The position numbers and the translations under genes are program-made. Source: Shewanella polaris (GTDB lineage Bacteria; Pseudomonadota; Gammaproteobacteria; Enterobacterales; Shewanellaceae). From it: a DNA stretch of 64,000 nt. Under the pieces are notes generated by a model that saw nothing but the letters and a program-made list of their open reading frames with translations, had not been told where the DNA came from and did no database searches. The DNA is taken from NCBI RefSeq assembly GCF_006385555.1, contig NZ_CP041036.1, positions 2,852,001 to 2,916,000 on the forward strand. The letters are read 5' to 3'. Of this stretch, positions 1-8,375 are shown piece by piece (the first letter of the stretch is position 1; each line of letters opens with the position of its first letter).

Positions 1-459
1 TCGGTTGCTAAAATCGTTACCTGATAAATTAAGTAAAATACCGTAAACATCACCAAAGTCATCAATCACTTTGGGTTTGGCCGTTCCCGGTGGTAATAGG
101 CCTATGGTGTCGTTAACTTTTCGACGCAACTCATCCCATACTTGGGGTAAGCGATGCTTGTCATAACTGTCTTTAATTTCTACCTGAATTTGTGATAATC
201 CAGCGCTATTGATAGAGGTGATATGCTTAATGCCATCAAGCTGCTGCAAAGCATCTTCAAGTGGCAAGGTCACTTCTTCTTCAACTTGTTCGGGCGATGC
301 ACCTGGATAAGCGGTGATAACCAATGCTTGTTTAATGGTAAATTCAGGAAATTCTAGTTGTCCTAATCCGGTAAATGCCACACTGCCACCAATAAGCAGC
401 AAAAACGCAAACATCCAGCTAATCACTTTGTGATTGATGGAATACTCAGCAACATTCAT
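1..459 (-). CDS. RND efflux pump inner-membrane permease, N-terminal part (cut by window edge)
   Basis: Only the first 153 codons are present; the gene runs off the left edge. It begins MNVAEYSINHKVISWMFAFL, which gives the short cytoplasmic N-terminus and first transmembrane helix (about residues 12-32) of the AcrB/MexB family. The porter-domain motif YPGASPEQVEEEVTLPLED follows. Members are proton-driven trimers that export drugs, metals or lipophilic compounds together with a periplasmic adaptor and an outer-membrane channel. The start lies 3 bases after the stop of the upstream adaptor gene, so the two are co-transcribed and probably translationally coupled. The substrate cannot be told from this fragment. 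Confidence 0.9.
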   Translation of the reverse strand, partial: MNVAEYSINHKVISWMFAFLLLIGGSVAFTGLGQLEFPEFTIKQALVITAYPGASPEQVEEEVTLPLEDALQQLDGIKHITSINSAGLSQIQVEIKDSYDKHRLPQVWDELRRKVNDTIGLLPPGTAKPKVIDDFGDVYGILLNLSGNDFSNR

Positions 460-462
460 CAA

Positions 463-1542
463 CTACACTCCTCGTTGCCAGCGTAAAGGCTTTACTTTCA
501 TGCCTTCAGATAATTGCGACAAACCGGCAGCAACAATAACATCGCCTTTTTCCAATCCGGTTAATACTTCTACGCCATTATTGCTAACTCGACCCAGGGT
601 GACTTTCACTGGATTAATGTCACCACTTTCAGCCTGATAACGCCAAACCATCACATCACCACTTTCATCTTGTTTGTCTACTGCAGAAATAGGCACTATC
701 GCGGTAAAGCCTTGTGATGACTCATTGATGGTTGCTAGCGTCAACTCAGCACTCATACCAGGCAGTAATTGCACATTCTTAGGTTGTGGTAATGAAAAGA
801 CCACTTCATAAGCTTGGGTGCCGGGAGTGACTTGGGTTGAATATTCTTTAAATTTAGCATCGAACGACATACCGTCTAGTGCACTAAACCGCACTTTCGC
901 AGCTAAACCATGGGCAATATCTTGAGTCAATACTGCCGCCATTGCTTCTGGTACTTGAATCGTGACATCAAGTAATTGGTTATTTTGCAGCGTCAAAACG
1001 CCTTGATTAGCTTGTACAATTTGATGATTATCCACTAATCGTTTTGCGATAGTCCCACTAAAAGGGGCTTCTAAACGCGTATAACTAACTTGATCATTAG
1101 CTGCCGCAAGGGCTGCTTTAGCTGATTTAAGTTGAGCTTTACTGCTGTCGAATAAAGCTTGAGAAATCAGTTTACGATCTAATAAAGTTTGATTACGGGT
1201 AAAATCAGCTAACATCAAGTCATACTCAGCTTCACGAGTCATTAAATTATTATGCGCATCGCGATCATCTAATTGAGCCAATAAAAAACCTTGTTTAACG
1301 TGCTGCCCTTCAACAAGATCGAGTCTAACCAATTGACCTGATATCCGAAATGATAATTCTGCACGACTGTTAGCTTCTACTCTCGCAGGAAATTGGCGGA
1401 CAGTATTACCTGCAGAGGTCGCCACTTCAAACAATTTTACGGGACGCACAAGTACTTCTTGTACGACAATTTCGGCCGGTGCACAACCAGCTAAAACAGT
1501 AGAAATAAGCAATGCCAACGGCAATGTTAAGTGATATCTCAT
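463..1542 (-). CDS. RND efflux periplasmic adaptor (membrane fusion lipoprotein)
   Basis: A 359-residue HlyD/AcrA-type adaptor linking an RND permease to an outer-membrane channel. The ATG at 1542 is chosen because AAGGAT sits about 8 bases upstream and the product then starts with a lipoprotein signal ending in the lipobox LAGC (Cys at about residue 20). A longer frame back to 1593 would put 17 unlikely residues before the signal. The biotinyl-lipoyl-like half-motifs (RAELSFRISGQLVRLDLVEG and RLEAPFSGTIAKRLVDNHQI) flank a helical hairpin, followed by a beta-barrel domain. It heads a two-gene unit with the permease and is divergent from a LysR gene, a usual arrangement for a local regulator. 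Confidence 0.93.
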   Translation of the reverse strand: MRYHLTLPLALLISTVLAGCAPAEIVVQEVLVRPVKLFEVATSAGNTVRQFPARVEANSRAELSFRISGQLVRLDLVEGQHVKQGFLLAQLDDRDAHNNLMTREAEYDLMLADFTRNQTLLDRKLISQALFDSSKAQLKSAKAALAAANDQVSYTRLEAPFSGTIAKRLVDNHQIVQANQGVLTLQNNQLLDVTIQVPEAMAAVLTQDIAHGLAAKVRFSALDGMSFDAKFKEYSTQVTPGTQAYEVVFSLPQPKNVQLLPGMSAELTLATINESSQGFTAIVPISAVDKQDESGDVMVWRYQAESGDINPVKVTLGRVSNNGVEVLTGLEKGDVIVAAGLSQLSEGMKVKPLRWQRGV

Positions 1543-1734
1543 CGATTCTGATCCTTGATGACAGAAATTTAAACAGACTGGGTTACAACTCAATTGCCCC
1601 TTTTTAGAGGCAACAGTTTATAGACAATTACGCCGAACCATACGCTGAATTATAGTTGCAATAAACGGGTTTATTTGGGAACATCAATCCCATTATTTGA
1701 GTTTGACTTATAAAGCATAATCCGAGCAATCAAT

Positions 1735-2658
1735 ATGAAAACCGAAGACATTGCATTATTTCATCGAATTGTCGAAACAGGCAGCATACTTGAAGCCGCT
1801 AATTTGTTGAATTTACCTAAATCGACCGTCAGTAGACGGTTGCAATCATTAGAAGAATCATTAAATTTAAAGCTGTTTCATCGTCAAAGCCGCGCAATAA
1901 CACTGACCTCAGCGGGCAGTCATTTCTACGAAAAAACCTTGGTGATGCTAGCGGATCTAGAACAAACCCTCTCCCACATTACCGACAACAAGGCGGAATT
2001 AACCGGCCATTTACGTATTTTGATGTTTCCAATTCCACAGATAATGGATGTAGTTAATAAAATTTTTGCCTTTATGGATCAAAACCCCAAGTTTTCGATT
2101 GAAATAATCACCAGCACTGAACCATTAGATATGGTACGAAATAATATTGATATCGCATTTATGGTCAACGAAACGTTTACTGAATTAGATATGGTGGCAA
2201 AGCCCATTATCAGTGAAGAAATGTGTTTCTTTGCCAGCCCTGAATATCTGGATAAAGCGGGTATGCCAGTGACCATAACTGATATTGAACAGCATAACTC
2301 AATTTTATTTCGCTTCCCCAATGGGAAAACCTTTAGTCAAGTGCCGCTAGCAAATGATGCCATGCAAGCCGTTAAAGGCAATTTATGCACTAATAGTATT
2401 CAACTTGCCTATGAAGCGACTAGGTTAGGTCGAGGGATCGGTTACTTACCACAAGGTTTATGTATAGAAGACATACAACAAGGGAAATTAGTGCGTTTAT
2501 TTGATGATTTGCCCCCCTACATTGGCGTAGTATTTTTAGTGTACCCATCAAGGCGCTTTTTAAGCCTAGCTGGACAACGCTTACTTGATTATATGCTTAC
2601 CGAGTCATCCACTCAAACAACCGAAACCGTGGTCATCAATAATAAGACATGGATTTAA
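1735..2658 (+). CDS. LysR-family transcriptional regulator
   Basis: This 307-residue protein has the LysR architecture. An N-terminal winged helix-turn-helix (about residues 5-65, containing NLPKSTVSRRLQSLEESLN) is followed by a periplasmic-binding-protein-like effector domain. It is transcribed away from the RND adaptor/permease pair across a gap of about 190 bases, so it is the natural candidate regulator of that efflux operon. The effector domain (residues 90-290) is not specific enough to name an inducer. The C-terminal tail after about residue 290 is Thr/Asn-rich and probably disordered. Confidence 0.9.
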   Translation: MKTEDIALFHRIVETGSILEAANLLNLPKSTVSRRLQSLEESLNLKLFHRQSRAITLTSAGSHFYEKTLVMLADLEQTLSHITDNKAELTGHLRILMFPIPQIMDVVNKIFAFMDQNPKFSIEIITSTEPLDMVRNNIDIAFMVNETFTELDMVAKPIISEEMCFFASPEYLDKAGMPVTITDIEQHNSILFRFPNGKTFSQVPLANDAMQAVKGNLCTNSIQLAYEATRLGRGIGYLPQGLCIEDIQQGKLVRLFDDLPPYIGVVFLVYPSRRFLSLAGQRLLDYMLTESSTQTTETVVINNKTWI

Positions 2659-2767
2659 TCCAGCGGCTAATGTATCTGGTTTACATTGTTGTCATTTGCA
2701 CAATTGTATTACTGATACCTAAACACAGATGAAACCTTTGTTGATGGCCGTAATAGCGCCCTTGAAT

Positions 2768-3400
2768 TTATTCAACATTATTGAGGCCATCTTCGGTGCT
2801 GTCTTCACTATTGGCCTCATCTTCGGGCTCATCCATCGCTAACTGGGCTTTTTCAAATAACGCATGTAGAGAGCTGGCATCAGTTAATGCAGGTAAATCT
2901 GCCAGTTTGCTTAAATTGAAATAATCAAGAAATGCACTGGTGGTTGCATATAATGACGGCCTACCCGGTACTTCTTTATGGCCAACAGCTTTAATCCAAT
3001 TTCTATCCACTAAACTTTTAATAATATTGCTGCTAATGGCAACACCTCTGATATTTTCAATATCGCCGCGCGTAACAGGTTGGCGATATGCAATAACAGC
3101 CAAGGTTTCAAGTGTCGCTCGCGAGTATTTAGGTGCTTTGTCTTGCCATAATGGTTGTAAAAATGGACTGAGTATTTCTTGAGTTTGAAATCGATAACCA
3201 CTGGCTATTTTAACCAGTTGTACGCCCCGGTCTTGATAATCGAGTTGTAATTCATCTAGCGTTTCCTGAATCCGCGAGCGTGACACACTAAACTCAGCTA
3301 ACACAGTTTCTTTGATAACTTTTACCGACAACGGCTTACCTAAGACAAATAAACTGGCTTCAATAAGTTGCTTAAGCTGGATGGGATTAATTGGCTTCAT
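2768..3400 (-). CDS. scpB: Segregation and condensation protein B
   Basis: ScpB is the kite subunit that dimerises and binds ScpA in the bacterial SMC condensin-like complex. The product is 210 residues with two winged-helix domains; the conserved block TLETLAVIAYRQPVTRGDIE (about residues 96-115) and GRPSLYATT are family hallmarks. The C-terminus is a short acidic tail (DEPEDEANSEDSTED). The gene follows scpA by 23 bases on the same strand and is last in the yciV-yciO-scpA-scpB run. Many gammaproteobacteria use MukBEF instead, so this pair marks an SMC-ScpAB lineage such as Shewanella. Confidence 0.95.
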   Translation of the reverse strand: MKPINPIQLKQLIEASLFVLGKPLSVKVIKETVLAEFSVSRSRIQETLDELQLDYQDRGVQLVKIASGYRFQTQEILSPFLQPLWQDKAPKYSRATLETLAVIAYRQPVTRGDIENIRGVAISSNIIKSLVDRNWIKAVGHKEVPGRPSLYATTSAFLDYFNLSKLADLPALTDASSLHALFEKAQLAMDEPEDEANSEDSTEDGLNNVE

Positions 3401-3423
3401 GGATCTCTTCGAATATAAGTGAG

Positions 3424-4212
3424 TTAAAAAGCTTTTACATAAATTGGCGAAAAGGGTTCATTTTGTACTAGCTCAACTAATAACTCTTTGACTAACTCCA
3501 TTAGGGCTAAAAAGCTCACCACAACACCAGCACGGCCTTCGCTGACATCAAACAAGCACTCAAAACCAATGTATTCAGTACTGGATAACTTAGCTAAAAT
3601 TTGGCTCATACGTTCCCGTGTTGATAAATGTTCACGTTTAACATGATGATCTTCGTTGGCATCAATGCGTTTCAGCACTTCGCCAAACGCACGGGCAATA
3701 TCCACCAACGAGACATCAGGCGGCACTATCACTGGTTTAATATCTGGCGCGGCAGAAACAGATGCCTGAAATACATCGCGCTCAATACGCGGTAATGCAT
3801 CAATATCAGCAGCCGCTTGTTTGATCACTTCATAGGCTTTTAATTGCCGTATAAGTACCACACGAGGATCTTCCTCCTCGTCATCTTCATTAGCCATTTT
3901 AGGCAATAATAACCGCGATTTAATCTCTGCCAACGTTGCCGCCATCACCAAATAATCGGCAGCAAGTTCTATCCGAGCTTCAGTAAGAATGTCGATATAA
4001 ATTAAATATTGTTGGGTAATTTGTTGGATGGGTAAATCAACCACATCCAATTTTTGCTTGCGGATCAGATATAATAATAGATCCAGTGGGCCTTCGAATG
4101 TTTCAAGAAACACCTCTAAGGCCTCTGGTGGAATAAACAAGTCTAACGGCATGCTTTCAAGCACTTCGCCACGTATTACTGCCAATGGCAGGCTTTGCTG
4201 ACTGCCTTGCAT
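3424..4212 (-). CDS. scpA: Segregation and condensation protein A
   Basis: ScpA is the kleisin that bridges the SMC heads and recruits ScpB during chromosome compaction. The 262-residue product has the N-terminal kleisin signature FEGPLDLLLYLIRKQKLDVV (about residues 39-58) followed by the conserved TQQYLIYIDIL and ADYLVMAATLAEIKSRLLLP helices. The C-terminal winged helix binds the SMC cap. The first 30 residues precede the conserved core, so translation could begin slightly later, for instance at Met-21. It lies 33 bases after yciO and 23 bases before scpB. Confidence 0.95.
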   Translation of the reverse strand: MQGSQQSLPLAVIRGEVLESMPLDLFIPPEALEVFLETFEGPLDLLLYLIRKQKLDVVDLPIQQITQQYLIYIDILTEARIELAADYLVMAATLAEIKSRLLLPKMANEDDEEEDPRVVLIRQLKAYEVIKQAAADIDALPRIERDVFQASVSAAPDIKPVIVPPDVSLVDIARAFGEVLKRIDANEDHHVKREHLSTRERMSQILAKLSSTEYIGFECLFDVSEGRAGVVVSFLALMELVKELLVELVQNEPFSPIYVKAF

Positions 4213-4245
4213 GTTTATCCTTGTCTATTTATCAATAGTGTGAGT

Positions 4246-4866
4246 TTATTCAAATGCACTGGTATCGCCAGCACCATGACGTAATATCACCATTTCACCT
4301 TCAGACATATCAATTACAGTGGTTTGATTTTCAGGTAAATAACCGCCATGAATTATACCGTCTACCTGGTGATCGAGTATATCGCGAATATGCTCTGGAT
4401 CTGACTCGGCAAATTGTTCATTTGGCATCACCAAACTGGTGGTCATCATCGGCTCACCCAATGCTTCAAGTATTGCCAACGCTATAATATTATTCGGAAC
4501 ACGGATACCAATGGTACGTTTTTTGTCACATTGTAAACGACGAGGTACTTCTTTTGTCGCTTTGAAAATAAACGTATATGGCCCAGGCATACAGCTTTTT
4601 AATAGACGGTATGCTTGGTTATCAACGCGGGCAAAATTAGCCAACTCAGATAAATCCCGGCACATTAATGAAAAATTAGCGTCGTTTTCAATCTGGCGGA
4701 TACGTGCCATACGCGTCATGGCATTTTTTTCACCAATCATACAACCTAATGCATAACCTGAGTCTGTAGGATAAACAATGACTCCGCCTTGTTTAAGAAT
4801 ATCCACCACTTGGTTTATTAACCGAGCTTGTGGGTTCTCATCATGAATATAAAAAAATTGACTCAT
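4246..4866 (-). CDS. yciO: YciO, YrdC/Sua5-family protein (threonylcarbamoyl-AMP synthase-like)
   Basis: This is a 206-residue YrdC/Sua5-fold protein. The family makes threonylcarbamoyl-AMP for tRNA t6A. The YciO branch is a paralogue whose exact role is less certain, so the reaction is inferred from the fold. Visible motifs are GGVIVYPTDSGYALGC near the N-terminus and KKRTIGIRVPNN in the nucleotide-binding cleft. The ATG at 4866 is preferred because it has GGAAAGAG just upstream, and its ATGA overlaps the stop of the PHP gene, implying translational coupling. An upstream in-frame ATG (4902) lies inside that gene. Confidence 0.88.
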   Translation of the reverse strand: MSQFFYIHDENPQARLINQVVDILKQGGVIVYPTDSGYALGCMIGEKNAMTRMARIRQIENDANFSLMCRDLSELANFARVDNQAYRLLKSCMPGPYTFIFKATKEVPRRLQCDKKRTIGIRVPNNIIALAILEALGEPMMTTSLVMPNEQFAESDPEHIRDILDHQVDGIIHGGYLPENQTTVIDMSEGEMVILRHGAGDTSAFE

Positions 4867-5723
4867 GCTCTTTCCGTCCAATGTTGTGATTGCCAAACCC
4901 ATTCCACACCTTGAGGTTGGAATAAGTTTTTACCTAGCTCGATCCAATTACTGGGAAAGTGAAAATCGCTCCCCACAGAAGCAAGTAGGTTATTTTGCTT
5001 ACTTAATGCGATCAAATTATTACGGTCGTCTAATGTTTGCTGGCCTAAAATAACTTCAATCGCATCGCCACCGGCCTCTGCAAATTCACGCACTAAGCGT
5101 TTAAGCCATTTGGCCGATAATTTGTAACCGCTAGGGTGGGCTAATACTGCTACGCCACCCGCTTGATGAATATGTTCTATCGCATTGGTCATGTCGCCCC
5201 AATTATTGGGTACATAGCCCGTTTTACCGCGTGCCAAATAACGTTTAAATACACTAGGCATATCTGAAGCATGCCCATTATTAGCTAGCCATCTAGCATA
5301 ATGACCTCGACTCAGTGCGGCATCGCCTGCAATAGCTTTGGCCCCTTCATAGGCGCCTTCAATACCAGCTTTAGCTAAACGTTCGCCGATCTCTTGGGCT
5401 CGCACTTCACGCAATTGGCGTTGATGAATTAAAAACTCGAGCAATCCCGTGTGAGCAATATCCAAGTTTAATCCAACAATATGAATGTCAAAACTGTTCC
5501 AACGAGTTGAAATCTCACAACCGTTAATGAGTTTTAAAGGCGTCTCATGTGCTTTATTAGCAAGATGCGCTTCTGCTAATCCGCCGACAGTGTCGTGATC
5601 AGTAATAGCAAACATCTCAACGCCTTTTTCAATAGCGCGAGTTAATAATTCTGTTGGTGTTAGTTGACCATCTGATGCGGTCGTGTGGCTGTGAAGATCG
5701 GCCAAGAGAGTCTCTGTAATCAT
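4863..5723 (-). CDS. rnm: PHP-domain 5'-3' exoribonuclease, RNase AM (YciV/Rnm)
   Basis: A PHP metallo-phosphoesterase of 286 residues. The metal-binding motifs DLHSHTTASDG, AITDHDT, VAVLAHPSGY and SVGSDFHFP are all in family order. The E. coli orthologue removes 5' nucleotides one at a time from short RNAs and matures the 5' ends of 5S and 23S rRNA; that function is inferred from orthology. The ATG at 5723 is chosen; a TTG five codons upstream (5738) is possible, and neither has a strong ribosome-binding site. The gene is divergent from the trp operon, the same neighbourhood as E. coli yciV-trp, which supports the assignment. Confidence 0.9.
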   Translation of the reverse strand: MITETLLADLHSHTTASDGQLTPTELLTRAIEKGVEMFAITDHDTVGGLAEAHLANKAHETPLKLINGCEISTRWNSFDIHIVGLNLDIAHTGLLEFLIHQRQLREVRAQEIGERLAKAGIEGAYEGAKAIAGDAALSRGHYARWLANNGHASDMPSVFKRYLARGKTGYVPNNWGDMTNAIEHIHQAGGVAVLAHPSGYKLSAKWLKRLVREFAEAGGDAIEVILGQQTLDDRNNLIALSKQNNLLASVGSDFHFPSNWIELGKNLFQPQGVEWVWQSQHWTERA

Positions 5724-5883
5724 ATGGTTATTGTACAAGAGTAGCGGTATAAATACTGCTTGGATTTATGAATAAATGATGGCAATTGATAACTTTTTTG
5801 CTCTTTAGTTAGTTAAAACGCTCAATAAATAGACCAGATTTATCCTGATTATCATTTTTTAACAACTTTTGAGAAATATTCAA

Positions 5884-5917
5884 TTGACATTAATCTCCAG
5901 CTGGGTTTTCCTATAGG
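5884..5917 (+). promoter_or_regulatory. Candidate trp operon promoter
   Basis: A perfect -35 hexamer TTGACA lies at 5884-5889, about 60 bases upstream of the leader peptide. The expected -10 position (17-base spacer) reads TTTCCT, which is poor. The nearest AT-rich hexamer, TATAGG (5912-5917), would need a 22-base spacer. The -35 is convincing and the -10 is not. No clear TrpR operator palindrome was found, only a partial TTAGTTAGTTAA about 75 bases further upstream. Confidence 0.35.
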
Positions 5918-5948
5918 TATTAAATACCAACTCAAGATGCTATTAACA

Positions 5949-6005
5949 ATGACACACTGTTTTGCTTCATTACACATTACTTGGTGGTGGCACTTCCCAA
6001 ATTAA
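5949..6005 (+). CDS. trpL: trp operon leader peptide
   Basis: An 18-codon reading frame encodes MTHCFASLHITWWWHFPN, with three consecutive TGG codons at 5982-5990. It stops at 6003-6005, about 50 bases before a strong attenuator hairpin. Ribosome stalling at the Trp codons when charged tRNA-Trp is scarce would favour an antiterminator. An in-frame ATG four codons upstream (5937) is an alternative start (22 residues). Neither start has a strong Shine-Dalgarno; AAGA at 5934-5937 is the best. The gene is too short for standard gene callers but its composition and position are diagnostic. Confidence 0.87.
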   Translation: MTHCFASLHITWWWHFPN

Positions 6006-6089
6006 CGGGTTGTGTGAAGCGTTGTGCTCATTTTTAAGAGACAAGATTTTACCAGAAAGCCCGCAGAGATGTGGGCTTTCTTGTTATTT
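6006..6089 (+). terminator. trp attenuator (antiterminator segment and intrinsic terminator)
   Basis: The terminator stem is AGAAAGCCCGCA (6054-6065) pairing with TGTGGGCTTTCT (6070-6081) around a GAGA loop. It is 12 bp with one G-U pair, followed by TTGTTATTT. CGGGTT immediately after the leader stop (6006-6011) can pair with AAGCCCG inside the left arm of the terminator (6057-6063), giving the alternative antiterminator. CACTTCCC (5991-5998), which overlaps the end of the leader frame, can pair with GGGTTGTG (6007-6014) as the 1:2 structure. This is a classical translation-dependent attenuator by arrangement; the folding was done by eye. Confidence 0.8.
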
Positions 6090-6139
6090 GGCCCATTCAA
6101 CATTGTCACTCGGGTTTCACTACATTTAAAGGCCAACAA

Positions 6140-6178
6140 ATGAATAATACAATGACACAGGGAGCGGCTACACAGTGA
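6140..6178 (+). CDS. Twelve-codon upstream reading frame overlapping the trpE start
   Basis: ATG at 6140, preceded by AAAGG with about 8 bases spacing, opens a frame reading MNNTMTQGAATQ. It ends in TGA at 6176-6178 and overlaps the GTG start of trpE as GTGA. It lies after the attenuator, so it would be translated only on read-through transcripts. It could couple ribosomes into the GTG start or be chance. Its GGAG segment (codons 8-9) doubles as the trpE ribosome-binding site. Confidence 0.35.
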   Translation: MNNTMTQGAATQ

Positions 6179-7743
6179 CTACAACAATGACCAAACTAAA
6201 TCAGCTCGCTCAGGTTACCACGCAAACACAGCCGTTAACCTACCACACTGATCCGCTAAAGCTGTATCAGCAAGTTACCGGCAACGCGCCGCATACCATG
6301 TTATTAGAATCAGCTGAGGTCGAAAGTAAAGACCACTTAAAAAGCATTGTATTAACTCATGCTGCGATGATGATCCGTTGTGACGGTTATCAACTCACGT
6401 TTAATGCGTTAACTCACAATGGCGTGGCCTTGTTAGTGCCAATTGCCAAATTTTTCAGTGATGCAGAGCAACAACGGGATAATGATACCTTAGTCATTAC
6501 CTTAAAAAAGGCCACCGAATTACAAGACGAAGATGCACGCTTAAAGTCGACGTCGCCTCTTGATGGCTTAAGAATGTTTATCAAACACATTCAAACCAAC
6601 AATCCGCTTAAATTTGAAGATTTATTTTTAGGTGGCGTATTAGCATATGACTTAATTGATACCGTAGAGCCACTTCCAGCAGCACCCAATGCGCACAATG
6701 ACTGCCCCGATTACTTATTCTATCTTGCTGAAACACTTATTCTAATTAACCACCAAACTCAACAAGCTGAGATTGTCACTCATCAATTCAGTCAAGATAC
6801 AGACATTAAAAATCAACTCTCTCAGCAAGTTCAACATGTCATACAGCAATGTGCACAATTAGATGATATTGAGCCGTTAGTACCAGTAGCGACCGACGCA
6901 ATAGTCAACATTACTGACGAACAATTTAAGCAAACGGTTATTGATTTAAAAGAACACATTGTCGCAGGTGATATTTTTCAAGTGGTGCCATCTCGTTGTT
7001 TCAGCCTACCATGCCCTAATACCATTGGGGCATACCGAGCATTGAGGCTCACCAACCCAAGCCCTTATATGTTCTATTTCAGAGGCCCTGACTTCACCTT
7101 ATTTGGCGCATCACCAGAAAGTGCCCTTAAATACGATGCCGCCAGTAATCAAGTTGAAGTTTACCCCATTGCTGGTACACGTCAGCGTGGCAAGAATGCC
7201 CAAGGTGAAATTGATTTCGACCTAGATAGCCGTATCGAACTTGAACTGCGTTTAGATAAGAAAGAGTTGTCTGAACATCTAATGCTGGTCGATTTAGCTC
7301 GTAATGACATCGCCCGCATCAGCCAAAGCGGTAGCCGTAAAGTCACAGAACTATTAAAAGTCGATCGTTATTCGCATGTGATGCATTTAGTCAGTCGCGT
7401 TACCGGTCAGTTACGCTTAGATTTAGATGCCCTACACGCTTATCAAGCCTGTATGAACATGGGCACTTTAGTTGGCGCACCAAAAGTACGTGCATCACAA
7501 TTAGTTCGCCAAGCAGAACAAGCTCGCCGTGGTAGTTATGGTGGCGCAGTAGGTTACCTCAATGGTTTAGGCGATATGGACACCTGCATTGTTATTCGTT
7601 CCGCTTTTGTTAAAAATGATGTTGCCCATATACAAGCGGGTGCAGGAGTGGTGTTTGATTCAGATCCCCAAGCCGAAGCAGATGAAACTCGTCAAAAAGC
7701 CCAAGCGGTGATCTCAGCGATAAAAATGGGAGGTGGTCTATGA
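6175..7743 (+). CDS. trpE: Anthranilate synthase component I
   Basis: TrpE converts chorismate plus ammonia (delivered by TrpG) to anthranilate, the first committed step of tryptophan synthesis. The product is 522 residues, normal for the family. The feedback motif LLES (residues 43-46), which binds tryptophan, is present. The C-terminal chorismate-binding domain shows DIFQVVPSRCF, PYMFYFRG, PIAGTRQRGKN and GAGVVFDSDPQAEADE. Translation starts at a GTG: GGAG (6161-6164) sits 10 bases upstream of it, whereas the next ATG (6187) would have a 22-base spacing. The stop overlaps trpG as ATGA. Expression is expected to follow the leader attenuator. Confidence 0.96.
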   Translation: MTTTMTKLNQLAQVTTQTQPLTYHTDPLKLYQQVTGNAPHTMLLESAEVESKDHLKSIVLTHAAMMIRCDGYQLTFNALTHNGVALLVPIAKFFSDAEQQRDNDTLVITLKKATELQDEDARLKSTSPLDGLRMFIKHIQTNNPLKFEDLFLGGVLAYDLIDTVEPLPAAPNAHNDCPDYLFYLAETLILINHQTQQAEIVTHQFSQDTDIKNQLSQQVQHVIQQCAQLDDIEPLVPVATDAIVNITDEQFKQTVIDLKEHIVAGDIFQVVPSRCFSLPCPNTIGAYRALRLTNPSPYMFYFRGPDFTLFGASPESALKYDAASNQVEVYPIAGTRQRGKNAQGEIDFDLDSRIELELRLDKKELSEHLMLVDLARNDIARISQSGSRKVTELLKVDRYSHVMHLVSRVTGQLRLDLDALHAYQACMNMGTLVGAPKVRASQLVRQAEQARRGSYGGAVGYLNGLGDMDTCIVIRSAFVKNDVAHIQAGAGVVFDSDPQAEADETRQKAQAVISAIKMGGGL

Positions 7744-8375
7744 GCAACGCAACCACACAAACTGATCAACAGATGAAAATATACTTACTCGATAACTTCG
7801 ATTCGTTTACTTACAACCTCGTCGACCAATTCCGTAGTCTTGGCTGTGAAGTGATCATTTATCGTAATGATGTCAGTGCCGATTATGTCGCTAAAAAGCT
7901 AATGAATGAAACTGGTAAAACAGCATTAGTATTATCGCCAGGGCCAGGTGCGCCTCATGAAGCAGGCTGCATGATGGAGTTAATAGGTAAAGTGGCAGGA
8001 AAAGTGCCGATGCTTGGCATTTGTTTAGGTCAACAAGCAATGGTTGAATACTATGGCGGAAAAGTTGAGCGCGCGCCATTTGTGGTCCACGGTAAAGCCA
8101 GTCCAACCTTCCATAATGGTCAAGGTGTATTTGCCAATTTACCCTCACCATTACCAGTTGCCCGTTATCATAGCTTAGTGGCGACAATAGTACCTGAATG
8201 CTTAGACATTATTGCCACAACAGATGGCATGCCAATGGCAATACAGCACCCACAAGATCAAGCAATCGGTTTTCAATTTCATCCAGAATCCATTTTAACC
8301 ACATTAGGCAGCCAATTACTGACACAAACATTGGCATATTTAACCCAAGAGCATACTTTTGCTGGAGGCGCATAA
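7740..8375 (+). CDS. trpG: Anthranilate synthase component II (glutamine amidotransferase)
   Basis: A class I glutamine amidotransferase of 211 residues that supplies ammonia to TrpE. The catalytic triad is visible: the Cys in MLGICLGQQ, and the His and Glu in FQFHPES. The oxyanion motif SPGPGAP and the N-terminal DNFDSFTYNLVDQF are also typical. It is a stand-alone subunit, not fused to TrpD as in E. coli. GGGAGGTGG precedes the ATG, which overlaps the trpE stop. About 11 residues precede the usual family start; Met-12 is an alternative. The stop overlaps the trpD ATG by one base (TAATG). Confidence 0.96.
   Translation: MSNATTQTDQQMKIYLLDNFDSFTYNLVDQFRSLGCEVIIYRNDVSADYVAKKLMNETGKTALVLSPGPGAPHEAGCMMELIGKVAGKVPMLGICLGQQAMVEYYGGKVERAPFVVHGKASPTFHNGQGVFANLPSPLPVARYHSLVATIVPECLDIIATTDGMPMAIQHPQDQAIGFQFHPESILTTLGSQLLTQTLAYLTQEHTFAGGA

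Noticed and set aside
4439..4756. 105-codon frame on the plus strand opposite yciO
   Set aside because: Shadow of a well-supported gene on the other strand; no independent start signal.
5803..5825. TTAGTTAGTTAA as a TrpR operator
   Set aside because: Only a partial match to the operator dyad and not overlapping the -35/-10 region; not enough to call.
8198..8374. N-terminal extension of trpD
   Set aside because: Overlaps trpG throughout, no ribosome-binding site, and the family start is at 8375 with GGAGG ahead.
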